64,000 nucleotides of DNA, taken from Luteimonas padinae (GTDB lineage: Bacteria; Pseudomonadota; Gammaproteobacteria; Xanthomonadales; Xanthomonadaceae). The position numbers and the translations under genes were made by a program. The notes beneath the pieces are model-generated. The model did no database searches. It saw only the letters and a list, made by a program, of their open reading frames with translations, and was not told the origin of the DNA. This document shows positions 12,619-21,773 of the stretch, piece by piece. Location of the stretch: NCBI RefSeq assembly GCF_014652935.1, contig NZ_BMZT01000002.1, positions 124,001 through 188,000 of the forward strand, read 5' to 3'. Position 1 is the stretch's first letter, and each line of letters begins with the position of its first letter.

Positions 12619-12656
12619 CGCAAGCTTCCGAGCGGACATGACGCACGAAGCTTGCG
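12619..12656 (+). terminator. Possible nuo-operon 3' hairpin
   Basis: A perfect 10-base inverted repeat (CGCAAGCTTC at 12619 and GAAGCTTGCG ending at 12656) starts 11 bases after the nuoN stop, has an 18-base loop and is followed by a short A run. It lacks a clear U tract, so termination is uncertain. Its right arm overlaps the -35 of the tRNA promoter, so it could instead affect that promoter. Confidence 0.35.
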
Positions 12657-12680
12657 AAAAAGCAGGTCTTCCTGCATAAT
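12652..12680 (+). promoter_or_regulatory. Sigma-70-type promoter of the initiator tRNA
   Basis: TTGCGA (12652-12657) and CATAAT (12675-12680) are separated by 17 bases and end 10 bases before the mature tRNA 5' end, a good fit to a sigma-70 promoter for a stable RNA. Confidence 0.6.
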
Positions 12681-12690
12681 GTTCTTCTGC

Positions 12691-12767
12691 TGCGGGGTGG
12701 AGCAGTCTGGCAGCTCGTCGGGCTCATAACCCGAAGGTCGCAGGTTCAAATCCTGCCCCCGCTACCA
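12691..12767 (+). tRNA. Initiator tRNA-fMet (anticodon CAT)
   Basis: The 77-base sequence folds as a cloverleaf with anticodon CAT (in CTCATAA), T-arm GCAGG-TTCAAAT-CCTGC and an encoded CCA end. Two initiator hallmarks are present. One is three consecutive G-C pairs in the anticodon stem (TCGGG/CCCGA). The other is an unpaired first acceptor position, here T1 opposite T72 rather than the C1-A72 of E. coli. In E. coli metY lies just upstream of rimP-nusA-infB; here about 2.5 kb of minus-strand genes separates them. Confidence 0.95.
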
Positions 12768-12789
12768 TGTTTTCTGCAGCAGTCCGGAC

Positions 12790-12821
12790 GGCGTCCCTGG
12801 CAACAGGGGCGCCGTTTTTTT
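12790..12821 (+). terminator. Rho-independent terminator of tRNA-fMet
   Basis: GGCGTCCCTG and CAGGGGCGCC form a 10-bp stem with a GCAA loop (12790-12813), followed by G and seven T. It begins 22 bases after the tRNA CCA. Confidence 0.9.
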
Positions 12822-13204
12822 GGTTCTTCTCCCAAGTGAGGGATCGCGCGCTGCGCTGATCCCTGACGCGGCCGGCTGGAGGGTGGTCGTGCTGCGGTGC
12901 GATGCCTGCTGCCGCTCATGTCCCCCGGCTGCGGCCTGCGGCCACAGCCTCCTCCTTGACTTCCCGTCAGCAGGCATCGCACCGCAGTCCGGAACAGTGT
13001 CGGCGGTCGAGGGATGGTGGAAGCGTCGCACCCTGAGCAGGTGGAGAAGGGCAGAGCGTTGACGCGCCTCGCGGCTCACGCAAGGGACAATGGCCCACGC
13101 CGCGCTTTTTCCAACGGCCCGCCGGGGCCTTGCACGCTTTGGCGCCATGCGTCGAAGCGCCGCGATGCTCCCACGTGCCCTTTCCCTCAGTTGGGAGAAG
13201 AACC
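12822..13204. repeat. Nested inverted-repeat (MITE-like) element in the 472-bp tRNA-fMet/ygiC gap
   Basis: The gene-free stretch 12,768-13,239 contains structured repeats and no convincing gene. Outer 22-base arms at 12822-12843 and 13183-13204 are inverted copies with one mismatch (GGTTCTTCTCCCAAGTGAGG...). Inside lies a perfect 20-base inverted repeat (12892-12911 and 12968-12987) with a further 10-bp hairpin at its tip (12927-12949). The arrangement recalls a small non-autonomous element, but no target-site duplication is obvious. It begins directly after the terminator T run. Confidence 0.5.
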
Positions 13205-13239
13205 TCTTCTTTTGCATCGCTGTTGGCCCGAAGGCCCGG

Positions 13240-14424
13240 TCAGGCCTCCAGCACCATCCGCCTGCGGCCGTCGCCGATGATCGCGTGGGGCACGAAGCGG
13301 GCGCTGTCGCGGGTGATCGGCGAGTCGTCCTCGCGGATGCCCATGCCGCAGGCCCTGTCGCCCACCACCCAGCTGCCGACCAGCGGCCACGCGCCTTCGA
13401 ACGCCGGCAGCAGGTGCAGCGCCTGGCGGATCGCCGGGCCTGCATAGGGCCCCGGCTGCTCGAGACGCGCACCGTCGGCCAGGTGCATCTCGATGTTCGC
13501 ACCCTCGCGCGAGAACAGCGGCTTGCGGACCCAGCCTGGCGGCAGCGCGCCGCCCGCGTCGAACTCGGCGGGCAGCAGGTTGGGGTGCCCGCGATGGCGC
13601 TCCCAGAGCAGGGGCAGCACGCCCTTGTTGCTGAGCAGCAGCTTCCACGGTGGTTCGAGCAGGCGCAGCCCCGAGCCGGGGAGGGCGGATGCGAACTCGT
13701 CCGCGAACAGGTCCTCGAGCGGATAGAGCTTGAACAGGCTCGCGATCACCGCGTCGTCGGTGGCGGTGAAGCGGCCGTTGGCGGACAGGCCGATGTCCTC
13801 CAGCGCGATGCTCCCGGATTCGATGCCGGCCTGGGCGGCACAGTCGCGCAGGTAGTCGACGGTGCCCTGGTCCTCGGCGCTGCCGCCGGAGGCCGCGAAG
13901 TACAGCGGCGCGGGCAGCTGGCCCGCGATCTCCACGAAGCGGGCCACCAGGGCTTCGTGGATGGAATTGAACTGGTCCGCCTCGCGCGGCAGGGCGCCGG
14001 CCTCGCGCTGCCGCTCCAGCCAGTCCCACTGGAAGAAGGCGGCCTCGAACAGCGACGTCGGCGTGTCGTAGTTGTACTCGTAGAGCTTCGCGGGCCCGCG
14101 CCCGTCGTAGGCGAGGTCGATGCGGCCGTAGATGTGCGGGTCGCGCCGTCGCCAGCTGTCCGCCACCTGGTCGCGGGCGGTGTCGGGAATCGCCAGCCGC
14201 TCCATCAGTTCCTGGCTGCCGGCGGCATCGGCGGCGAGATCGATCGCCATCGCGTGCAGTTCGGCGGTCGGGTCCTCGATGTCGTCCTCGACCTGGCGCA
14301 GGTCGAAGGCGTAGTACGCGGTTTCGTCCCAGTAGGGCAGGCCGTCGATGGTGTGGAAGGCGAAGCCGCAGTCGGCGGCGCGCTGGCGCCAGTCGGGGCG
14401 CGCCTCGATCGCGACCCGGCGCAT
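13240..14424 (-). CDS. Glutathionylspermidine synthase family protein (YgiC-like ATP-grasp)
   Basis: The 394-residue protein resembles the C-terminal amide-ligase half of glutathionylspermidine synthase and E. coli YgiC/YjfC, enzymes that join a peptide carboxylate to an amine using ATP. Supporting segments are YEYNYDTPTSLFEAAFFQWDW (quoted in part: YNYDTPTSLFEAAFFQW), WKLLLSNKGVLPLLW and RKPLFSREGANIE, which correspond to the conserved pre-ATP-grasp and ATP-grasp regions. The natural substrate of such stand-alone proteins is not known. It shares one base (TGATG) with the DUF1190 gene upstream, as with ygiB-ygiC of enterobacteria, so the two are an operon. Confidence 0.85.
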   Translation of the reverse strand: MRRVAIEARPDWRQRAADCGFAFHTIDGLPYWDETAYYAFDLRQVEDDIEDPTAELHAMAIDLAADAAGSQELMERLAIPDTARDQVADSWRRRDPHIYGRIDLAYDGRGPAKLYEYNYDTPTSLFEAAFFQWDWLERQREAGALPREADQFNSIHEALVARFVEIAGQLPAPLYFAASGGSAEDQGTVDYLRDCAAQAGIESGSIALEDIGLSANGRFTATDDAVIASLFKLYPLEDLFADEFASALPGSGLRLLEPPWKLLLSNKGVLPLLWERHRGHPNLLPAEFDAGGALPPGWVRKPLFSREGANIEMHLADGARLEQPGPYAGPAIRQALHLLPAFEGAWPLVGSWVVGDRACGMGIREDDSPITRDSARFVPHAIIGDGRRRMVLEA

Positions 14425-14990
14425 CAGCCGCCGGCGCTGCGGCCCGCGCCGGAGCGGCCGAAGCCGCCGCGGCTGACCGTGGGCGCGCGGTCGGGCTGCA
14501 GACTGGTGCGGGCGAGCGAGGTCGCGCCGCCCGGTCCCGCCTGCGGACGCAGCCAGCCGGACTGGTTGGACAGGAAGGCCGGCGTGGCGCGGGCATTGCC
14601 GGCCGTGGCCGCGGCCGCGGCGGGGCCTGCGCCCGGCGCCGGCGCCATCGCACCGCCCCGGGCATTCATCATCTGCGACAGCACGAAGCCGGCCATCAGC
14701 GGGCCGACGAAGCTTCCGCCGGCCTGCTGGCGGGTCGCGCACTGGCCTTCGCCGAACTCGGCCTCGCAGTCCGCGAGCGACGCGTAGCGCGGAGCGACGG
14801 CGTCGGCCTGCGCCTGCGCCGCTTCGAAGGCCTGCCGGCACATGGCCGGCTGCATGGTCTCGGCGGTGCAGGCCTCGACGGACGTGAACAGGCCCTCCGA
14901 GGTCTGCACCTCGGGCTGCCTGCTGCAGGCGACCAGCAGCAGGGGCGCGGAGCCCATGAGCAGGAGGGCGGTCTTGCTGGAGCGCTTCAT
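14424..14990 (-). CDS. DUF1190 (YgiB-like) lipoprotein
   Basis: This 188-residue protein has a lipoprotein signal (MGSAPLLLVACSRQ, Cys near residue 22), so it is probably membrane-anchored in the periplasm. The body has four further cysteines in the pattern seen in DUF1190 (EACTAETMQPAMCRQAF, DCEAEFGEGQC). The C-terminal half is low-complexity and Ala/Gly/Arg-rich. It precedes and overlaps the ATP-grasp gene, the standard DUF1190/glutathionylspermidine-synthase pairing. Its molecular role is unknown. Confidence 0.8.
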   Translation of the reverse strand: MKRSSKTALLLMGSAPLLLVACSRQPEVQTSEGLFTSVEACTAETMQPAMCRQAFEAAQAQADAVAPRYASLADCEAEFGEGQCATRQQAGGSFVGPLMAGFVLSQMMNARGGAMAPAPGAGPAAAAATAGNARATPAFLSNQSGWLRPQAGPGGATSLARTSLQPDRAPTVSRGGFGRSGAGRSAGG

Positions 14991-15061
14991 CGAGGAAACC
15001 TGTGGCTGATCGCGGCTGGGCCGCAGAGGTTACCCGATGCCGCCCGCGCCGGGACGCCGGC

Positions 15062-15090
15062 TTGCGGGAGGCTGCGGCGAGGCCTATAAT
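15062..15090 (+). promoter_or_regulatory. Strong sigma-70-type promoter of the rimP-nusA-infB operon
   Basis: TTGCGG (15062-15067) and a consensus TATAAT (15085-15090) are 17 bases apart. A start near 15097 would give a leader of about 240 bases before rimP. Confidence 0.7.
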
Positions 15091-15180
15091 CCTGCGGCTC
15101 AGCGGGACACTGCAGGACCGCATCAGGCGCCAAGGCGCAGGTCCCTGCATCCGCTGCAAGCTTTTCGCAGTCGCCGAAGG

Positions 15181-15200
15181 GCCTCCGAGGAGGCTTTTTT
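15181..15200 (+). terminator. Leader terminator 1 upstream of rimP
   Basis: A 5-bp GC stem with a four-base loop is followed directly by six T, about 85-100 bases after the predicted transcription start. Confidence 0.7.
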
Positions 15201-15266
15201 CGATTGCGGGAGTCGGGCTCGCGCGGTGCGCATCGAGGCGCGCCGGCACCGGATCCAGCAGCATCG

Positions 15267-15299
15267 GACAAGGGGCCCATCGGGCCCTTTGTCGTTTTT
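15267..15299 (+). terminator. Leader terminator 2 upstream of rimP
   Basis: GACAAGGGGCCC pairs with GGGCCCTTTGTC (12 bp, one G-T wobble) around a 3-base loop and is followed by GTTTTT. It ends 40 bases before the rimP start. Confidence 0.8.
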
Positions 15300-15339
15300 C
15301 GCATCCCGGCCCCGCCGGGCGCCACTCCAGGGAGACAAG

Positions 15340-15945
15340 GTGACGGACAAGTCGACCGATATCGCACAGCTCCTCTCGCCGACCGTCGAGTCGCTGGGGC
15401 TGGAGCTGCTTGGCGTCGAGTATCTTCCGGCACCGGGCGGGGCGACGCTGCGCCTGTACATCGACCGCCCCGGCGCCGACGCGTCCGCCGAAGGGCAGGG
15501 CGTGGGCATCGAGGACTGCGAGGCGGTGAGCCGCGAGGTCTCGGCCCAGCTCGACGTCGAGGATCCGATCAGCGGCAATTACACGCTGGAAGTGTCCTCG
15601 CCCGGCGTCGACCGCCTCCTGTTCACGCCCGCGCATTTCGAGCGTTTCCTGGGCGAGCAGGCCAAGGTCGTGCTGAAGCTGCCGCAGGACGGGCGCCGCC
15701 GCCTCACCGGGCGGATCACGGCGGTCGAGGGCGAGGCCATCACCTTCGAGGTTGACGGCCAGCCGTTCGCGGTGCCGGCCGGCAACATCGACAAGGCGCG
15801 CCTGGTCCCGGACTGGGTGGCCCTGGGCTACGGGCCGGCGAAGGACGCCTCCGGGCGCGATGCACGCCCCGGCAAGCGCGGGCCCGCCAGCAAATCCAAT
15901 ACCAACAACAAGCCGGCGGCATCGAAGCCGTCCAGTGCGGAGTGA
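15340..15945 (+). CDS. rimP: Ribosome maturation factor RimP
   Basis: RimP assists late assembly of the 30S subunit. The 201-residue protein has the family core [15 protein letters not shown], and the diagnostic [20 protein letters not shown] near residues 75-95. The C-terminal SH3-like region is followed by a Lys/Ser/Ala-rich tail of about 40 residues. I chose the GTG at 15340, which has AGGGAGA a few bases upstream; no ATG fits this position. It is the first gene of the rimP-nusA-infB operon. Confidence 0.93.
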   Translation: MTDKSTDIAQLLSPTVESLGLELLGVEYLPAPGGATLRLYIDRPGADASAEGQGVGIEDCEAVSREVSAQLDVEDPISGNYTLEVSSPGVDRLLFTPAHFERFLGEQAKVVLKLPQDGRRRLTGRITAVEGEAITFEVDGQPFAVPAGNIDKARLVPDWVALGYGPAKDASGRDARPGKRGPASKSNTNNKPAASKPSSAE

Positions 15946-15953
15946 ACCAGAAG

Positions 15954-17465
15954 ATGAGCAAGGAACTGTTGCTGGTCGTCGATGCGGTCGCCAACGAGAA
16001 GGGCGTGCCCGAGTCGGTGATCCTGGAAGCCCTCGAGGCGGCCCTGGCCACCGCGGCCAAGAAGCGCTACCTCGAGCAGGACGTGCTGACCCGCGTGCAG
16101 ATCGACCCCAAAGACGGCAGCTACGAGACCTTCCGCCGCTGGGAAGTGGTGGCCGATGACGTGGTGATGGAGTCGCCCGACCGCCAGATCCGCCTGATGG
16201 ACGCGGTCGACGAGGCCGAGGGCGTCGAGGTCGGCGACTACATCGAAGAGCAGATCGAGAACGTCGACTTCGGCCGCATCGCCGCCCAGGCCGCGAAGCA
16301 GGTGATCGTGCAGCGCGTGCGCGAGGCCGAGCGCCAGCAGGTCGTGGATGCGTGGAAGGACCGCGTCGGCGAGCTGGTCACCGGCGTGGTCAAGCGCGTC
16401 GAGCGCGGTAACGTCTACGTCGACCTCGGTGGCAACGCCGAGGCCTTCATCCCCAAGGACAAGGCCATCCCGCGCGACGTCGTGCGCGCCGGCGACCGCA
16501 TCCGTGGCTATCTGTACGACGTGCGCAGCGAGCCCCGCGGCCCGCAGCTGTTCATCAGCCGCGCGGCGCCGGAATTCATGATCGAGCTGTTCAAGCTCGA
16601 GGTGCCCGAAGTCGGCCAGGGGCTGGTCGAGATCAAGGCCTGCGCCCGTGACCCGGGTGACCGCGCCAAGATCGCCGTGGTCGCCTACGACACCCGCACC
16701 GATCCGATCGGCGCCTGCATCGGCATGCGCGGCTCGCGCGTGCAGGCGGTGTCGAACGAACTCAACGGCGAGCGCGTCGACATCGTGCTGTGGTCGGACA
16801 ACCCGGCGCAGTTCGTGATCAACGCGATGGCGCCGGCCGAGGTGCAGTCGATCGTGGTCGACGAGGACAAGCATTCGATGGACCTCGCGGTCGCCGAGGA
16901 CCGCCTGGCGCAGGCGATCGGCAAGGGCGGCCAGAACGTGCGCCTGGCCAGCCGCCTGTCGGGCTGGCAGCTCAACGTGATGACCCAGGACCAGGTCACC
17001 GCGAAGTCGGAGGCCGAGCAGGCCGCGGCCCGCGCCCTGTTCCAGGAGAAGCTCGAAGTCGACGAGGAGATCGCCGGCATCCTGGTGTCCGAAGGCTTCA
17101 GCACGGTCGAGGAAATCGCCTACGTGCCGGTCGGCGAGCTGCTGGCGGTGGAAGGCTTCGACGAGGACATCGTCGAGGAACTCCGCGCCCGTGCCCGCGA
17201 CGCCCTGCTCAACGACGCGCTCGCGGTGGAGGAGGAGATCGGCGACAACGTGCCGGCCGACGACCTGCTCGCGCTCGAGGGCATGGACGACGAAACCGCT
17301 TTCGCGCTGGCCGGCCACGGCGTGCGCACCGCCGAGGACCTCTCCGACCTGGCCGTCGACGAGGTGCTGGAGTTCGGCATCGAGGATCTCGACCAGGACC
17401 GCGCCGCGGCGCTGGTGCTGGCCGCGCGGGCGGGCGAGATCGCCCGCCTCGAGGCGGAAGGCTGA
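15954..17465 (+). CDS. nusA: Transcription termination/antitermination factor NusA
   Basis: NusA binds RNA polymerase and nascent RNA and modulates pausing, termination and antitermination. The N-terminal polymerase-binding domain ([18 protein letters not shown]...) is followed by an S1 domain near residues 130-200 ([17 protein letters not shown]) and two KH domains ([29 protein letters not shown]). Two acidic C-terminal repeats follow, as in E. coli NusA. An upstream in-frame GTG at 15942 is possible, but the ATG at 15954 gives the standard N-terminus and 503 residues. Confidence 0.97.
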   Translation: MSKELLLVVDAVANEKGVPESVILEALEAALATAAKKRYLEQDVLTRVQIDPKDGSYETFRRWEVVADDVVMESPDRQIRLMDAVDEAEGVEVGDYIEEQIENVDFGRIAAQAAKQVIVQRVREAERQQVVDAWKDRVGELVTGVVKRVERGNVYVDLGGNAEAFIPKDKAIPRDVVRAGDRIRGYLYDVRSEPRGPQLFISRAAPEFMIELFKLEVPEVGQGLVEIKACARDPGDRAKIAVVAYDTRTDPIGACIGMRGSRVQAVSNELNGERVDIVLWSDNPAQFVINAMAPAEVQSIVVDEDKHSMDLAVAEDRLAQAIGKGGQNVRLASRLSGWQLNVMTQDQVTAKSEAEQAAARALFQEKLEVDEEIAGILVSEGFSTVEEIAYVPVGELLAVEGFDEDIVEELRARARDALLNDALAVEEEIGDNVPADDLLALEGMDDETAFALAGHGVRTAEDLSDLAVDEVLEFGIEDLDQDRAAALVLAARAGEIARLEAEG

Positions 17466-17563
17466 CAGACCGGGGCTGTCGCGGCCCCCGAGAACGGCAC
17501 ACCACCATGAACTGATCGATCCATAGCGCGGCAAGCGCCGTCGCCCAAGGAACCGGAATCCGA

Positions 17564-20152
17564 ATGTCGCAGCAAACCACCATCCGCAAGCTGGCCGCAC
17601 TGGTGAACACGCCGGTCGAGAAACTGCTTGAACAGCTGTCCGAAGCGGGCATGAAGTTCAGCGATCCCGACCAGGTCGTGACCAGTACCGAGAAGGTGAA
17701 GCTCCTGGGCTTCCTGCGCCGTACCCACGGCCGTGCCGAGAAGGGCGCCGCCGATCCGGTCGCGCCCCAGAAGATCACCCTGCAGCGCAAGAGCACGCTC
17801 ACCGTGGGCGGCGGCCGCAACAAGCCGACCGTCGACGTCGTCGTGCGCAAGAAGGTCACGCTCAAGCCGACCGATGCCGCCCCGGGCGCAGCGTCCGCAG
17901 CCGGCGGTGGCGTCGACGACGAGCGCGCCGAGATCCTGCGCAAGCTGGAGGAGTCGCGCCAGCGCAACCTCGACGAGCAGCAGCGACTGGCCGAGGCCGA
18001 CCGCCGCCGCGCGGAAGAGGCCGAGGAAGCCAAGCGCCTCGCCGCCGAGCAGGAGGCCGAGCGCCTGCGCCAGGAAGCCGCCGCGTCGGCCGTGGTGCCG
18101 GACGAGGCGCCGCGCAAGACGCATGGCCACGGCCACCCCAGCAAGCCCGCCGCCCCGGCGCGCGACGACCGCGGCGCCGGCAAGGGCAAGCCCGGCCGCG
18201 GCTCGCACGCGATGGTTGCCGGCGTCGAGGACGACGACAGCGCCGCGCGCTTCGCCGGCCAGCTGCACCTGAGCCCGGCCGACCGCGCCCGTCGCGGCGC
18301 CGGCGCATCGCGCTCCAGGGGCCGCCAGCAGCAGCGCGGCCGCCAGCCCGACCAGGCCCGCACCGGCACCGGCTTCACCCGGCCGACCGCGCCGGTGGTG
18401 CGCGAAGTCGCCATCGGCGACGCGATCACCGTGGCCGACCTGGCGCAGAAGCTCGCGCTCAAGGGCGGCGACGTGGTCAAGGCGCTGTTCAAGATGGGCG
18501 TGATGGCCACCATCACCCAGTCGATCGACCATGACACCGCGGTGCTGGTGACCGAGGAGCTCGGCCACACCGCCGTGCGCGAAACCGCCAACGACGCCGA
18601 GAGCGAGCTGCTGGCCCACGTCGAGGACGTGCAGGGCGAGCAGAGCCAGCGCCCGCCGGTGGTCACCATCATGGGCCACGTCGACCACGGCAAGACCTCG
18701 CTGCTCGACTACATCCGCCGCACCCGCATCGCTACCGGCGAGGCCGGCGGCATCACCCAGCACATCGGCGCCTACCACGTCGAAACCCCGAAGGGCGTCA
18801 TCAGCTTCCTCGACACCCCGGGCCACGCCGCGTTCACTTCGATGCGCGCGCGCGGCGCGAAGATCACCGACATCGTGGTGCTGGTGGTGGCCGCCGACGA
18901 CGGCGTCATGCCGCAGACGGTCGAGGCGATCCAGCACGCGCGTTCGGCCAAGGTGCCGCTGATCGTCGCGATCAACAAGATCGACAAGTCCGAGGCCGAT
19001 CCGTCGCGGGTCAAGAACGAGCTGCTCACGCACGAGGTCGTGTCCGAGGAGTTCGGCGGCGACACGCAGATGGTCGAACTCTCGGCCAAGACCGGCCTGG
19101 GCGTCGACGACCTGCTCGACGCGATCAGCCTGCAGGCCGAAGTGCTCGAGCTCAAGGCCGTTGCCGAGGGCCGCGCCAGCGGCACGGTCATCGAATCCTC
19201 GCTCGACAAGGGCCGCGGCCCGGTGGCCACGGTGCTGGTGCAGCAGGGCCAGCTCAACAAGGGCGACTTCCTGGTCTGCGGCGTGGAGTACGGCCGCGTG
19301 CGCGCGCTGTTCGACGAGACCGGCAGCCAGGTGCAGTCGGCGGGTCCGTCGATCCCGGTGCAGGTGCTCGGCCTCTCGGGCGTGCCCGACGCCGGCGACG
19401 ACTTCGTGGTCGTCGACGACGAGCGCCTGGCGAAGGAAGTGGCCCAGCAGCGCGAGGCCAAGCGCCGCGAGCTGCGCCTGGTGCAGGCCGCGGGCAACCG
19501 CATGGAAGACATCATGGCGCAGATGGGCGGCGGCCAGCAGCTCGAGCTGCCGCTGGTGATCAAGGCCGACGTGCAGGGTTCGGTGGAAGCACTGCGCCAG
19601 GCGCTGACCGCGCTGTCCAACGACGAGATCCGGGTGAACATCATCCGCTCCGGCGTGGGCGGCATCACCGAGTCCGACGCCAATGCCGCGGCGACGTCGA
19701 AGGCCACCATCATCGGCTTCAACGTGCGCGCCGATGCCTCGGCCCGCAAGGTCGTGGAGACCTGCGGCCTCGACCTGCGCTACTTCTCGATCATCTATGA
19801 CGTGATCGACCAGGTGAAGCAGGTGGCGTCCGGCATCCTGGGCGTGGAGATCCGCGAGGAGATCATCGGCACCGCCGAGGTCCGCGAGGTGTTCCGCAGC
19901 TCCAAGTTCGGCGCCGTGGCCGGCTGCATGGTCATCGAGGGCGTGGTCAGGCGCAACAAGCCGATCCGCGTGCTGCGCGACGACACCGTGATCTTCGAGG
20001 GCGAGCTGGAGTCGCTGCGCCGCTTCAAGGAGAACGTCGACGAGGTGCGCACCAACACCGAGTGCGGCATCGGCGTGAAGGCCTACAACGACATCAAGCC
20101 GGGCGACAAGATCGAGTGCTTCGAGCGCGTCGAAGTGCAGCGCACGCTCTGA
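17564..20152 (+). CDS. infB: Translation initiation factor IF-2
   Basis: IF-2 is the GTPase that brings fMet-tRNA to the 30S subunit and promotes subunit joining. The 862-residue protein starts with an IF2_N domain, then a long Ala/Lys/Arg/Glu-rich linker (about residues 100-285) and a second IF2_N domain. The GTPase core has G1 GHVDHGKT at 371-378, G3 DTPGH and G4 NKID. C-terminal domains that bind initiator tRNA complete it. The initiator tRNA gene lies about 4.8 kb upstream. Its stop overlaps the rbfA start. Confidence 0.97.
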   Translation: MSQQTTIRKLAALVNTPVEKLLEQLSEAGMKFSDPDQVVTSTEKVKLLGFLRRTHGRAEKGAADPVAPQKITLQRKSTLTVGGGRNKPTVDVVVRKKVTLKPTDAAPGAASAAGGGVDDERAEILRKLEESRQRNLDEQQRLAEADRRRAEEAEEAKRLAAEQEAERLRQEAAASAVVPDEAPRKTHGHGHPSKPAAPARDDRGAGKGKPGRGSHAMVAGVEDDDSAARFAGQLHLSPADRARRGAGASRSRGRQQQRGRQPDQARTGTGFTRPTAPVVREVAIGDAITVADLAQKLALKGGDVVKALFKMGVMATITQSIDHDTAVLVTEELGHTAVRETANDAESELLAHVEDVQGEQSQRPPVVTIMGHVDHGKTSLLDYIRRTRIATGEAGGITQHIGAYHVETPKGVISFLDTPGHAAFTSMRARGAKITDIVVLVVAADDGVMPQTVEAIQHARSAKVPLIVAINKIDKSEADPSRVKNELLTHEVVSEEFGGDTQMVELSAKTGLGVDDLLDAISLQAEVLELKAVAEGRASGTVIESSLDKGRGPVATVLVQQGQLNKGDFLVCGVEYGRVRALFDETGSQVQSAGPSIPVQVLGLSGVPDAGDDFVVVDDERLAKEVAQQREAKRRELRLVQAAGNRMEDIMAQMGGGQQLELPLVIKADVQGSVEALRQALTALSNDEIRVNIIRSGVGGITESDANAAATSKATIIGFNVRADASARKVVETCGLDLRYFSIIYDVIDQVKQVASGILGVEIREEIIGTAEVREVFRSSKFGAVAGCMVIEGVVRRNKPIRVLRDDTVIFEGELESLRRFKENVDEVRTNTECGIGVKAYNDIKPGDKIECFERVEVQRTL

Positions 20153-20514
20153 TGGCGCAGAAGTCCTTCCATCGCACCGACCGCGTCGCCGCCCAGCTCC
20201 GCAGGGAGCTGGGCACCCTGGTGCGCGAGGCGGTGGCCGAGCACGGCCTGCCGTCGGTGAGCGTGTCCGACGTCGAGGTGACGCGCGACATGGCGCACGC
20301 CAAGGTCTTCGTCACCGCGCTGCAGCCCGAGCGCGCCGCCGAAGCGATCAAGGGCCTCAAGGCCGCGGCGCCGGAAGTGCGCTACCGGCTTGCGCGCGCG
20401 GTGAACCTGCGCCACGTGCCCGAGCTGCACTTCCACTACGACGATTCCGTGGACCGCGGCGAGCGCATCGACAACCTGCTGCGCGATTTGCCGGATACCT
20501 CCGCCGAGGATTGA
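20152..20514 (+). CDS. rbfA: 30S ribosome-binding factor RbfA
   Basis: RbfA is a single KH-fold protein that binds immature 30S subunits and aids 16S rRNA 5' processing and cold adaptation. The 120-residue product shows the family pattern: [13 protein letters not shown] at the N-terminus, [20 protein letters not shown] in the middle and [14 protein letters not shown] near the C-terminus. The ATG shares one base with the infB stop (TGATG). Confidence 0.95.
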   Translation: MAQKSFHRTDRVAAQLRRELGTLVREAVAEHGLPSVSVSDVEVTRDMAHAKVFVTALQPERAAEAIKGLKAAAPEVRYRLARAVNLRHVPELHFHYDDSVDRGERIDNLLRDLPDTSAED

Positions 20515-20523
20515 CGCCTGCCC

Positions 20524-20582
20524 TGTAGGAGCAGCCATGGCTGCGACCTGCAGCATCACTCGCAGCTATAGCTGCTCCTACA
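20524..20582. repeat. REP-like inverted repeat pair between rbfA and truB
   Basis: TGTAGGAGCAGCCATGGCTG (from 20524) and an inverted, near-identical copy ending at 20582 (..GCTATAGCTGCTCCTACA) face each other across about a dozen bases. They form a long hairpin inside the operon. The same core occurs three times at 61164-61314. Confidence 0.85.
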
Positions 20583-20599
20583 TGATTCGGGAGCCAGGG

Positions 20600-21592
20600 G
20601 TGACGAAGGGTCGTCCACGCACGAAGTTCCGCAAGCTCGATGGCATCCTGCTGCTCGACAAGCCGCGCGGGCCGAGCTCCAACCAGGCGCTGCAGCGGGC
20701 GCGGCACCTGTTCCGCGCGGAGAAGGGTGGCCACACCGGCAGCCTCGATCCGCTGGCCACCGGCCTGCTGCCGCTGTGCTTCGGCGAAGCGACCAAGATC
20801 GCCGGCGGCCTGCTGGGTGCGCGCAAGGCCTACGACGCGGTGGCGCGGCTGGGGCAGGTGACCGATACCGACGATGCCGAAGGCCAGCTGCTGCGCGAGC
20901 GGCCGGTGCCGCCGCTGGACATCGCCACGATCGATGCGGCGCTGGCGGGACTGACCGGCCGGATCCTGCAGCGCCCGCCGATCTATTCGGCGCTCAAGCG
21001 CGGCGGCGAACCGCTGTACGCGAAGGCGCGCCGCGGCGAGGATGTCGAGGTCGAGCCGCGCGAGGTCGACGTGCACGAGTTCAGCCTGCTGTCGGCGGCC
21101 GACCTGGTCGACGCCGCCGAGGGCGTGGCGCCCGGCGACATCCTCCGCCTGCGCGTGGAGTGCGGGTCCGGCACCTATGTGCGCAGCCTGGTCCGCGACC
21201 TGGGCGAAGCGCTGGGCTGCGGTGCGCACGTGCTCGAGTTGCGCAGGCTGTGGATCGATCCCTTCAGGAACCCGCGGATGTGGACCTTCGCCGAGCTCGA
21301 GGCCCTGGCCGCGCGCGGCGAATCGAGCCTGGAAGCCTGCCTGCTGCCGCTGGAGTCGGGCATGGATGCATGGCCGCGCGTGGAGGTGGACGCCGCCGCC
21401 GCGGCCCGGCTGTCCCACGGCCAGGGCACTGGCGACGTGGCCGGGATGCAGGGCGAGGTCGCGATCTTCGGCCCGGACGGCCGTGCGCTCGGCCTCGGGA
21501 CGCGTGACGGAGCGGGCGGGCTGCGGCCCCGGCGCCTGTTCAGCTGGGCCTGCGCCCAGCCCGGCGACGCCGGTACACGGCCGGCGCGCTGA
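20600..21592 (+). CDS. truB: tRNA pseudouridine(55) synthase TruB
   Basis: TruB makes pseudouridine 55 in the T-loop of tRNAs. The 330-residue protein shows the conserved [14 protein letters not shown] and the catalytic [13 protein letters not shown] with Asp50. C-terminal [13 protein letters not shown] is also typical, and a PUA-like end follows. The GTG at 20600 has GGGAG upstream and gives the expected N-terminus ([15 protein letters not shown]). ATGs at 20537 and 20582 lie inside or at the edge of the REP-like hairpin and are probably false starts. Confidence 0.93.
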   Translation: MTKGRPRTKFRKLDGILLLDKPRGPSSNQALQRARHLFRAEKGGHTGSLDPLATGLLPLCFGEATKIAGGLLGARKAYDAVARLGQVTDTDDAEGQLLRERPVPPLDIATIDAALAGLTGRILQRPPIYSALKRGGEPLYAKARRGEDVEVEPREVDVHEFSLLSAADLVDAAEGVAPGDILRLRVECGSGTYVRSLVRDLGEALGCGAHVLELRRLWIDPFRNPRMWTFAELEALAARGESSLEACLLPLESGMDAWPRVEVDAAAAARLSHGQGTGDVAGMQGEVAIFGPDGRALGLGTRDGAGGLRPRRLFSWACAQPGDAGTRPAR

Positions 21593-21601
21593 GCCGTCGC
21601 C

Positions 21602-21631
21602 TTGTCCGTCCAGCCGGCCTCGCGTTACAAT
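21602..21631 (+). promoter_or_regulatory. Putative rpsO promoter
   Basis: TTGTCC (21602-21607) and TACAAT (21626-21631) are 18 bases apart, giving a leader of about 135 bases before rpsO. The leader contains small hairpins (GAACGCGGCGGTTC; CATGCCTGCCGGCATG). In E. coli the rpsO leader is an autoregulatory target of S15; whether this one is cannot be judged from sequence alone. Confidence 0.5.
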
Positions 21632-21773
21632 TCGAAGGCTTGTTTCCAAGCACCCAGGCGCCCGATCCCCGGCGCGCCCGGCAATCCATAGAACGCGGCG
21701 GTTCTCGTGGTGCGCACATGCCTGCCGGCATGGCGTTCCTGCGGTCCACGCATCACCAGAAAGGCAAAGGCAC

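Larger units (their letters stand above)
15097..15339 (+). promoter_or_regulatory. rimP leader with two intrinsic terminators (attenuator candidate)
   Basis: The gene-free stretch 14,991-15,339 holds the operon promoter and then this leader. Two Rho-independent terminators lie between promoter and rimP. The first is GCCTC-CGAG-GAGGC plus six T at 15181-15200. The second is a 12-bp stem at 15267-15293 with an ATC loop, followed by GTTTTT. In gammaproteobacteria the rimP-nusA-infB operon is known to have a leader with a terminator, and NusA is autoregulated. An attenuation role here is therefore plausible but inferred. A short RNA ending at the first terminator is an alternative. Confidence 0.6.

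Noticed and set aside
12835..13239. Small frames in the gap after the initiator tRNA
   Set aside because: They read through the inverted repeats, have no ribosome-binding site or conserved motif, and change with each arm.
20537..20599. N-terminal extension of TruB from an ATG in the REP-like repeat
   Set aside because: The residues come from a mobile repeat, and a GTG with a Shine-Dalgarno sequence gives the conserved TruB N-terminus.
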